Assembly (NCBI GenBank): GCA_015222065.1 | Contig: JADFUQ010000190.1 | Coordinates: 1-7,593 of the forward strand | Length of the DNA: 7,593 nucleotides | Direction of reading: 5' to 3' | DNA from: Bacteroidota bacterium | Lineage (GTDB): Bacteria; Bacteroidota; Bacteroidia; Bacteroidales; VadinHA17 | Shown: positions 1 through 5,206 of the stretch, piece after piece | Layout: the number at the start of each line of letters is the position of its first letter | Position numbering within the stretch: position 1 is the stretch's first letter | Position numbers and translations under genes: made by a program | Notes under the pieces: model-generated | What the model was told of the DNA's origin: nothing | The model's database searches: none | What the model saw: the letters and a program-made list of their open reading frames with translations, nothing else

Positions 1-226
1 CTTTTAATGGTGCATGTGCACTAAAAGTTTTTATTTCAGGGGCTCCCTCGATACCTACCCATTGTTTACGGTATGATGAAGAAAGAGCAAAAGTGCCACG
101 ACTCCCCGTGTATCCTGGATTTAATACCATCCCATTCATCATGTATTGAGAGTAAATAGGATAGAATTGTGAGAAAGAACTCACTGTGGTTAATAAAAAT
201 AATAATATAGCCGATAAATATCTCAC
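1..226 (-). CDS. PorP/SprF family type IX secretion membrane protein (5' part only)
   Basis: This is the first 75 codons of a gene that runs off the window start, so the C-terminal part is missing. The frame opens after an in-frame TAA just upstream and has no ATG before the conserved region. The best start is GTG at 226-224, giving a short signal peptide (VRYLSAILLFLLTTVSSFSQ). The mature N-terminus then carries hallmarks of the PorP/SprF family: a YSQYMMNGMVLNPGYTGSRG segment, RKQWVGIEGAPE, and KTFSAHAPLK. Family members are outer-membrane beta-barrel proteins of Bacteroidota. SprF is needed for surface delivery of the adhesin SprB, and PorP is part of the PorK/L/M/N/P machinery. Many genomes carry several copies, each next to a CHU_C-domain protein, as here. 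The start lies 48 bp after the stop of the upstream CHU_C gene, so co-transcription is likely. The family call is firm. Calling it porP or sprF itself would be over-reading, since these paralogues are numerous. Confidence 0.88.
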   Translation of the reverse strand, partial: MRYLSAILLFLLTTVSSFSQFYPIYSQYMMNGMVLNPGYTGSRGTFALSSSYRKQWVGIEGAPEIKTFSAHAPLK

Positions 227-250
227 CTGTATATGTATAAACTTTTATTT

Positions 251-271
251 GTAAAAAAGCATGTTTTTTAC
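251..271 (-). other. AT-rich perfect inverted repeat between the adhesin gene and porP/sprF-like gene
   Basis: GTAAAAAA at 251-258 and TTTTTTAC at 264-271 form a perfect 8-bp inverted repeat around a 5-nt loop, three bases after the TAG stop of the upstream gene and 24 bases before the GTG start of the next. On the minus strand the distal arm carries six T residues, as in a weak intrinsic terminator, but the stem has only one G:C pair and no further U-run follows. It may be a leaky terminator or attenuator lowering downstream expression, a 3'-end stabiliser, or chance in AT-rich DNA. The repeat is seen; any function is inferred. Confidence 0.4.
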
Positions 272-274
272 CAT

Positions 275-3200
275 CTATCTTTTAATAACAACAAACCCAC
301 TTTCTTCTCTGGGTTTATCGGTATCAAAAATATAGAAAATATAATAATAGGTGCCATCAGGTAATTCTTCTGCTGATTTATAGGTACCATCCCAGTTATT
401 CTGGTAGTTCTTTTGCCTGTATACTTCGTTACCACCACTATTAAGAATAATTAACTCATTTGAAATATCATTTATTCCCTTAATCTCAAAAAAATCATTT
501 ATTTCATCCCCATTAGGAGAAAACCCTGATGGAATAAATAACTTTTTAATAGTAATTATAACTGCATCGCTCTCCTCAGGACAAACTCCATTGGTTATTG
601 TCCAGACAAATTCATATTCCCCTGAAATCAAATTACTTACACGTGTATTTGGGTTAAATGGATCTTCAATAAAACTTTCACTTTCACCTGGCAATTTGGT
701 CCATTCACCTACACCCACCAGGGGGACATTCCCTTCAAGAAAGGTTTCTTTAGCATAAGGGCTTAATAATTGATCTGCGCCTGCTTCAGCAGGTGTAGGC
801 AGAGGATCAATGTTAATTAAAACTACATTGGAAGTATCACTGCAACAATCAGCAGCACCGGAAAAAATCACTCGTCTGTAGAATTCAGGTATTGTAAGTG
901 CTCCTGGCTGGTAATTTTGTAAGTCATTCGTGCCGGATGCCGGACTCCAGACTATATTATCCGTACTTTCTTCCCATTGGTATGTATAAACACTATTTCC
1001 TCCTGTTGGCAAAACTCCATCAATTATGGCAGGTATTGTATTGTAACATGTAGTCTGATCGGTTGAAATAGAGTTGTTTCCGAGAGCAGGTAATACATTA
1101 ATATCAATTACTCCACTTGCATCAGTGCAAGCTCCTGAAAATACTTCCCGTTTATAAAATGTAGTATTTGCCAGGTTTCCCGGTGCATAATCTATATTAC
1201 TATTAGTGCCACCTGCTGCTGACCACGAAGAACCATCGGTACTCTCTTTCCAAAGATAAGAATAGGTGCCTATGGCACCACCCGGTTGTATACCTGCCAA
1301 AGAATTTGGCAATGCACTTTCACAAATTATTGTGTCAGTTAAACCACCAAGGGTAAAGATATCATTGTTAAAAATTGCCGGGTGAACCGGGATAGTGTCA
1401 ATATTACTGATATCAGTACATCCATCAGAATAAACTACTCGACGATAGAATGTTGTATCTGAAAGATTCGACGGATCATAATCTGCAGCATCCGAACCAA
1501 TATCGCTCCATGCAGTAGCTCCATTTTTTTCCTGCCACTGGTAAGTATAGGCACCATTACCACCTGTCGGGGTCAGACCTGATATAGCTACCGGATCGTC
1601 ACCTTCACATATCACCTGATCAGTATTAATGGAGTTATTCTCAAGCTTGTGCCAGTCAATCAATGTAACCAGGTCACTGGTATCAACACAACAATCACTT
1701 AATCCGGAATAGACAACTCGTTTAAAAAAGATAGTGCCCGGAAAATCAGATGAAGTAGTGTCAGGCAAATAATTTTTACCCGCATCGGGACCGTATGCAC
1801 TGACCCAGATACTTTCATCAATACTTTCTATCCACTTATAGGTATAAACTCCATCACCATCTGACGGATCAGCACCAATAAGTAAGAGGAAAACACTACC
1901 CTCACAAATTGTTTGATCGGCAGAAATAGCATTGTTTGATATTGAGGGTAAAACAGTTATTGTTACAGTATCACTTATATGTGAACATTTTCCTGAATAA
2001 ACAAACCGCCGGTAATAATAAGTTTGAGCTACTGAAAGAACAGGAGGTTGATAAGTATCCGTGTCATTCACATTTGGTGCATCAGCAAAATTTATCCCGT
2101 CAGTACTCTGTTCCCATAAATAAAAATATGTGCCATCGCCGCCAATTGGTGAAGAGAACTCAGGAATTATTGTATTTGGCATCTGGTTCTGGCAGATTAT
2201 GCTATCAAAGTTCAGAGAGTTCTGTTCAATTTTGGGTTGGCCTATTATTGTAACTGTTTTGCTGATATCAATAATCGCAGGGGCTGAATTATCTCTCACC
2301 GTACGCCGGTAATAAGTAGTATCAATCATTACTGAGAGAGGATTATAATCTTCTCCACCGACCCCAAAGTCCTGCTCCAGATTCCAGATCAGATTATCGG
2401 TACTGCTTTCCCAGCGGTATTGATAGGGGGTTGTGCCCCCGCGTGGTGATGTTCCCAGAAGTTTAGGAAGAATATCTTCCTCACATATAGTATCATTCAG
2501 TTCCTCCGTCTGGATCGAAAATATTGAATTGAATAAAAATCCGGTAAGAGGTACTTTCAAATTAGCGACAGTAGTACCAATATTTCCGTCTGACTGGCCA
2601 AAGAGAGGACAATTTCCGCTTCCGGATGTACCTCCATTGACTCCTAAATTAATTTCTGTAGGTAATACAGCCTGTGAATACCAGACTATTCCACCACCAC
2701 CTCCTCCTCCCGGGCCTGTACAACTACCCGAGGCAGCTTCTGATCCACCGCCATTACCACCCAAAGCCTGAACATTCAGTGTTGAACCTTTATAACCCTT
2801 TACATCAAGTAGTATTGTTCCCCCTGCTCCTCCTCCCCCGGCGCCTCCCGTGTCATTTGTAATATCAACAACTGTCTGACCGTTTGCTTTAATATAGTGT
2901 CCGTTTCCAATAATAGTATCTGCCATAATAATTACAATACCCCCTCCGTTACCACCGGCAGTTCCATCTCCATCGGTAAGTTGGGTAGAAGCACCTCCGC
3001 CACCTCCCATAAAGATCAGTTTTTGCGCATTAAAAGTGCCTATTTCATTTGGAATAGATTTTCCTCCAATACCACTAGCCAGTGAGTAAAATACACAAGT
3101 TTCTCTTTGTCTTCCACCTAAACCACCGGTACCTCCATTAGCTCCACCGCCCCCACCGGAATATTTTCCGTTACCTCCTCCTCCTCCATTAAAGAAAGCC

Positions 3201-3895
3201 CCTTTACCCTTGGCATAATCTCCATTCAACGGATGAGTATTGTCCAAAATATAACTTACAACTCCTTCTCCTTTATATCCGGCACTGTCCGAACTGGCAG
3301 GGAAATAGAAAACGTTATTTGTTGTACACAAAACATCTGAGGGAGTATAGGGTTGAGCCCCCAAAAACCCCATGCCTGTTACATCTATATCTGCTTCCAA
3401 AGAAAGTTTGTTTCCAACTATCAACGCTACCACACCACCTGTGCCAGAAATAGTATCCCATACAGGACATGTAAGATTACCCGTAACTATTGCATTATCA
3501 TACCCGGGAACTCTGACCATTTGCATATGGCCATTTACATCGTATGAATTGGTCATATCACTGGCTAAAGTAATATCGTCTCCGCTTATAGAAGCTATTA
3601 TTATCACTTCATATTTACCGGCTGAATAAACATTCTGTCTTGATCCAAAATTAGCATCATTTGTGTTGTTTATCGCAAGACCTTTCATCTGTATCAGTAA
3701 GACTGTATCACCGGGGCTAAATGCTGAAGCATCACTAACTGTCAGTTCATCTGCATCAATTATACCGGTAACATCAATATAGCTGTTAACAATACCTGAA
3801 ATAGAAGTTTGTGCTTTCCCGTGGTATGAAAACCAAAATGAAAAGAAAAAAACAGAAAAGAAAATTATAGCTTGTTTGATTATATTTCTTGTCAT
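275..3895 (-). CDS. Large secreted adhesin-like protein: glycine-rich region, six Ig-like repeats, CHU_C T9SS type B sorting domain
   Basis: The 1206-residue product starts with a signal peptide: Lys/Arg at residues 3-7, a Phe-rich hydrophobic core, and likely cleavage after HGKA at residue 28. Residues about 30-228 are a beta-rich N-terminal region. Residues about 229-435 are glycine-rich, with runs of 4-6 glycines. Residues about 461-1033 hold six Ig-like repeats. Residues about 1035-1117 form another beta-domain beginning AEAGADQ. Residues about 1118-1206 are the CHU_C / gliding motility-associated C-terminal domain (IPSGFSPNGDEINDFFEI, then NNWDGTY, then LPDGTYYYIF). That domain is the type B signal directing export by the T9SS, usually with retention at the surface. 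The architecture suggests a cell-surface adhesin or matrix protein; no catalytic motif is visible. The ATG at 3895 follows an A-rich leader and a TAnnTTTG promoter. A PorP/SprF-family gene follows 48 bp downstream. The ligand is unknown. Domain class and secretion route are well supported; an adhesive role is inferred. Confidence 0.9.
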   Translation of the reverse strand: MTRNIIKQAIIFFSVFFFSFWFSYHGKAQTSISGIVNSYIDVTGIIDADELTVSDASAFSPGDTVLLIQMKGLAINNTNDANFGSRQNVYSAGKYEVIIIASISGDDITLASDMTNSYDVNGHMQMVRVPGYDNAIVTGNLTCPVWDTISGTGGVVALIVGNKLSLEADIDVTGMGFLGAQPYTPSDVLCTTNNVFYFPASSDSAGYKGEGVVSYILDNTHPLNGDYAKGKGAFFNGGGGGNGKYSGGGGGANGGTGGLGGRQRETCVFYSLASGIGGKSIPNEIGTFNAQKLIFMGGGGGASTQLTDGDGTAGGNGGGIVIIMADTIIGNGHYIKANGQTVVDITNDTGGAGGGGAGGTILLDVKGYKGSTLNVQALGGNGGGSEAASGSCTGPGGGGGGGIVWYSQAVLPTEINLGVNGGTSGSGNCPLFGQSDGNIGTTVANLKVPLTGFLFNSIFSIQTEELNDTICEEDILPKLLGTSPRGGTTPYQYRWESSTDNLIWNLEQDFGVGGEDYNPLSVMIDTTYYRRTVRDNSAPAIIDISKTVTIIGQPKIEQNSLNFDSIICQNQMPNTIIPEFSSPIGGDGTYFYLWEQSTDGINFADAPNVNDTDTYQPPVLSVAQTYYYRRFVYSGKCSHISDTVTITVLPSISNNAISADQTICEGSVFLLLIGADPSDGDGVYTYKWIESIDESIWVSAYGPDAGKNYLPDTTSSDFPGTIFFKRVVYSGLSDCCVDTSDLVTLIDWHKLENNSINTDQVICEGDDPVAISGLTPTGGNGAYTYQWQEKNGATAWSDIGSDAADYDPSNLSDTTFYRRVVYSDGCTDISNIDTIPVHPAIFNNDIFTLGGLTDTIICESALPNSLAGIQPGGAIGTYSYLWKESTDGSSWSAAGGTNSNIDYAPGNLANTTFYKREVFSGACTDASGVIDINVLPALGNNSISTDQTTCYNTIPAIIDGVLPTGGNSVYTYQWEESTDNIVWSPASGTNDLQNYQPGALTIPEFYRRVIFSGAADCCSDTSNVVLINIDPLPTPAEAGADQLLSPYAKETFLEGNVPLVGVGEWTKLPGESESFIEDPFNPNTRVSNLISGEYEFVWTITNGVCPEESDAVIITIKKLFIPSGFSPNGDEINDFFEIKGINDISNELIILNSGGNEVYRQKNYQNNWDGTYKSAEELPDGTYYYIFYIFDTDKPREESGFVVIKR
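797..2515 (-). repeat. Region coding six tandem Ig-like repeats within the secreted protein
   Basis: Six units of about 90-100 codons cover residues about 461-552, 553-650, 651-750, 751-840, 841-937 and 938-1033. Shared landmarks are an N-terminal (Q/D)xxIC(E/Q), a GG(N/D)GxYxYxW(E/Q)ES(T/I)D segment, a central NYxPxxL, a FY(R/K)R(V/E)V(Y/F)SG strand and a closing CxDxS..I.V. The pattern fits Ig-like beta-sandwiches common in Bacteroidota surface proteins. The units differ clearly in sequence, so this is an old duplication rather than a freshly expanded array. Repeats 3 and 6 both carry a CC pair in their C-terminal part (DCCVDTS and DCCSDTS), suggesting they are closer to each other than to their neighbours. 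Exact boundaries are by eye. Confidence 0.8.
2591..3211 (-). other. Region coding the glycine-rich segment of the secreted protein
   Basis: Residues about 229-435 contain dense glycine clusters near residues 237-261, 297-301, 350-359, 379-384 and 395-402, separated by short hydrophobic beta-strand-like stretches such as KLIFM, GIVIIMADTII, TILLDVKGY and GIVWYSQAV. The alternation of Gly loops with strands resembles glycine-rich, beta-helix-like regions of other bacterial surface proteins. The Gly codons are mainly GGA and GGT, giving CCTCC/CCACC-rich DNA on the plus strand. That composition also creates spurious proline-rich open frames on the other strand. The fold assignment is inference; the composition is seen directly. 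Confidence 0.6.
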
Positions 3896-3927
3896 TTAGT
3901 TAAAAAAAACTGTGTATGATATGGTAA

Positions 3928-3962
3928 CAAATATAGATAAATATTACTTATTTCTTTTCAAA
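3928..3962 (-). promoter_or_regulatory. Candidate Bacteroidota sigma-A (-33/-7) promoter for the secreted protein gene
   Basis: On the minus strand, TATATTTG at 3935-3928 matches the -7 consensus TAnnTTTG exactly. A TTTG lies 23 bp upstream at 3962-3959, at the long end of the 17-23 bp spacing described for Flavobacterium promoters. A start site roughly 7 bp downstream would leave a leader of about 25-30 nt before the ATG at 3895, and that leader is A/T-rich without a Shine-Dalgarno site, as is usual in this phylum. The whole area is AT-rich, so chance matches are possible. Confidence 0.5.
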
Positions 3963-3994
3963 AAAAAAAGTTTCTGGTAACCCATACTATCAAA

Positions 3995-4015
3995 TCAAAA
4001 GTAAAAAGGCAAAAG
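3995..4015. repeat. Degenerate 7-bp tandem repeat, three units
   Basis: TCAAAAG, TAAAAAG and GCAAAAG follow each other without gaps (consensus NNAAAAG). On the minus strand this reads as CTTTTGC, CTTTTTA, CTTTTGA. It lies just before the 4020-4057 stem-loop and shares its 7-bp phasing with the block at 4054-4074. Confidence 0.45.
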
Positions 4016-4019
4016 ATTG

Positions 4020-4057
4020 CCACGTGAAATGCGACGGAGGAGCATATTTCACTGTGG
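4020..4057. repeat. Imperfect inverted repeat / stem-loop
   Basis: CCACGTGAAATGC at 4020-4032 pairs with GCATATTTCACTGTGG at 4042-4057 around a 9-nt loop (GACGGAGGA). The reverse complement of the right arm is CCACAGTGAAATATGC, so the arms match over 13 positions with a 1-nt and a 2-nt bulge. It has no T-run on either side suggesting termination. It is more GC-rich than its surroundings and is framed by 7-bp repeats, so it looks like a dispersed palindromic element rather than part of either neighbouring gene. That origin is inferred. Confidence 0.5.
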
Positions 4058-4074
4058 TTAAAAGTTATAAGTTA
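4054..4074. repeat. Degenerate 7-bp tandem repeat, three units
   Basis: GTGGTTA, AAAGTTA and TAAGTTA are contiguous (consensus NNNGTTA) and overlap the right arm of the neighbouring stem-loop by four bases. AAAGTTATAAGT at 4061-4072 is the reverse complement of ACTTATAACTTT at 4342-4353, linking this block to the larger repeat region about 280 bp away in opposite orientation. Confidence 0.4.
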
Positions 4075-4093
4075 ACTATGCTTTCACGGAATC

Positions 4094-4145
4094 CTTTGCT
4101 CTTTGCTCTTCATACTGCATCACTGCAATACTGCAACACTGCATC
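4094..4145. repeat. 7-bp duplication followed by four 8-bp tandem repeats
   Basis: CTTTGCT occurs twice in tandem at 4094-4107 and is followed by CTT. Four contiguous 8-bp units then run from 4114 to 4145: ACTGCATC, ACTGCAAT, ACTGCAAC, ACTGCATC (consensus ACTGCAWY). The spacer is non-coding, so the repeat is not constrained by a reading frame. Function unknown. Confidence 0.6.
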
Positions 4146-4235
4146 ACAATATATCCTACATACAATAACTCACCCGTATGTTTATCGTTGACACGACCTT
4201 ACTACAATAATGCTATGATAATTTTATATACGATA

Positions 4236-4263
4236 AAAACAGAAGGAAAGTTATTCTCCTTCT
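4236..4263 (-). terminator. Candidate intrinsic terminator of the kinase-MBL operon
   Basis: On the minus strand, AGAAGGA (4263-4257) pairs perfectly with TCCTTCT (4247-4241) across a 9-nt loop, and the stem is followed at once by GTTTTT (4240-4235). A 7-bp stem plus U-run fits a modest Rho-independent terminator. It lies about 150 nt beyond the hydrolase stop codon and upstream of the next promoter, where the operon transcript should end. The stem is short with three G:C pairs, so efficiency is uncertain. Confidence 0.4.
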
Positions 4264-4294
4264 TATTAAAATAAATGTAACTAATCAGTACTTA

Positions 4295-4391
4295 AAGTGA
4301 ACTAAAGTTGAGAAGAAGTTTTAACTTTAGTCACTTCAGTCACTTATAACTTTAGACACTTCTTCATTTAGTCACTTTAGTCACTTATAAC
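4295..4391. repeat. Interleaved 9-bp and 7-bp repeat block with a 26-bp direct repeat and an inverted copy
   Basis: From 4319 the sequence parses as alternating units: TTTTAAC, TTTAGTCAC, TTCAGTCAC, TTATAAC, TTTAGACAC, TTCTTCA, TTTAGTCAC, TTTAGTCAC, TTATAAC (7-9-9-7-9-7-9-9-7 bp). This creates a 26-bp direct repeat with one mismatch (4326-4351 and 4367-4392), offset by 41 bp. An inverted copy, AAGTGAACTAAAGTT at 4295-4309, faces AACTTTAGTCACTT at 4323-4336 across 13 nt, with one bulged base. The block begins about 20 bp past the hydrolase stop codon. It could fold in RNA but lacks a T-run, so termination is not clearly its role. Confidence 0.65.
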
Positions 4392-4413
4392 TGCGGTTTA
4401 ATTCCCTAATTTA

Positions 4414-5190
4414 TTAGAATGTCAAAATATCACCGGACAATAGCTGCATAATTCCAAACTCACAGTAAAACCTTGCAAGAGCAGGTAATTCTGTACAATG
4501 TGACGGATATAAATGCTCAACCTTAAGTTTCTTGAAATAGTTAATGGTTTTTTCAAGCACTTTATCATCTTTCTTTAAATGAAAACCTCCGATAACTGCA
4601 TAAACCTTATCACTGCCCATTACATACCGTGCATGTTCTGCAATATTACAAATTCCGGAATGAGAGCAACCGGTTACCACTATCAATCCTTTGGGAGAAT
4701 TTATTGCCAGTGCTGAATCGTCCGGCATAAAATCCGGAGAACCGTCTTCTTTTATGAAGGATGTGGTTTTTGATTCAAAATCATTTATCCTGGGGATCTC
4801 CCCTAAAAATGTTATATTTTCGGATACAGGATAGGGATCACGTGTCAAAATAAGATTAAATCGCTCTTTTGCCTCTCTAAGGGTTATTGGTAAACCATTT
4901 GTTACTTTACTCCCTCTTCGATGTTTAAAAGAAAATGATTCAGGATGAGTAATAAGTTTTTTGTCTTTAAGATATAACAATCCATTTCCATGATCCCAAT
5001 GCCCGTGGCTCAAAACAACTGTTGGAATTTTATCAAGATCAATTTTTAACTTTTCAGCATTTCTGATTATCACATCCGAAGGACCGGTATCAAATAAAAG
5101 GTTTGTATCATCTTCAATAAAATAGGAAAGTCCGTGCTCCGCTGAACAGTCATTTCCGGCAACATTCTCATTAAGAACAGTAAGTTTCAT
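4414..5190 (-). CDS. MBL-fold metallo-hydrolase, COG1237 (DHPMR-P synthase-like) family
   Basis: The product from the ATG at 5190 is 258 residues with no signal peptide, so it is cytoplasmic. It opens with the family's usual MKLTVLNENVAG, then AEHGLSYFIE and LLFDTG, and the metal-binding HGHWDHG (His62, His64, Asp66, His67). Further metal or active-site landmarks are GEIPR, DDSAL near residue 158, GCSHSG (His177), GGFHL (His204) and PSHCTE (His231). All the ligands expected of a dinuclear MBL hydrolase are present. Family members are often named 7,8-dihydropterin-6-methyl-4-(beta-D-ribofuranosyl)aminobenzene 5'-phosphate synthase after a proposed methanopterin enzyme. That pathway is not expected in Bacteroidota, so the real substrate is unknown. 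A longer frame reaches 5256, but it would overlap the kinase gene by about 50 bp and add residues unlike the family, so 5190 is preferred. The gene starts 16 bp after the kinase stop codon, implying one operon. Confidence 0.88.
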   Translation of the reverse strand: MKLTVLNENVAGNDCSAEHGLSYFIEDDTNLLFDTGPSDVIIRNAEKLKIDLDKIPTVVLSHGHWDHGNGLLYLKDKKLITHPESFSFKHRRGSKVTNGLPITLREAKERFNLILTRDPYPVSENITFLGEIPRINDFESKTTSFIKEDGSPDFMPDDSALAINSPKGLIVVTGCSHSGICNIAEHARYVMGSDKVYAVIGGFHLKKDDKVLEKTINYFKKLKVEHLYPSHCTELPALARFYCEFGIMQLLSGDILTF

Positions 5191-5206
5191 TCTGCATATT
5201 TTTAGA

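Larger units (their letters stand above)
3896..4413. other. 518-bp non-coding spacer between the MBL hydrolase and secreted-protein genes
   Basis: No convincing open reading frame, tRNA or known RNA gene was seen here on either strand. From high to low coordinates it holds a 7/9-bp repeat block (4319-4391) beside an inverted repeat, a candidate terminator (4236-4263), an 8-bp tandem repeat and a 7-bp duplication (4094-4145), two 7-bp-phased tracts flanking an imperfect stem-loop (3995-4074), and the promoter of the downstream gene (3928-3962). The stretch at about 4146-4235 shows nothing recognisable. Confidence 0.7.

Noticed and set aside
2433..2771. Plus-strand open frame with proline-rich product, and other plus-strand frames inside the large gene
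   Set aside because: They are antisense shadows of the glycine-rich and Ig-repeat coding sequence. Gly codons read as Pro-rich on the other strand, and no family motif or leader supports them.
181..4061. Shared 13-mer TCACTGTGGTTAA at 181-193 and 4049-4061
   Set aside because: One exact 13-base match between two places in 7.6 kb of AT-rich DNA is close to chance expectation. The first copy is coding sequence of the PorP/SprF-like signal peptide.
4094..4392. Possible CRISPR array
   Set aside because: The repeats are 7-9 bp, contiguous and degenerate, with no unique spacers of constant length and no cas genes nearby.
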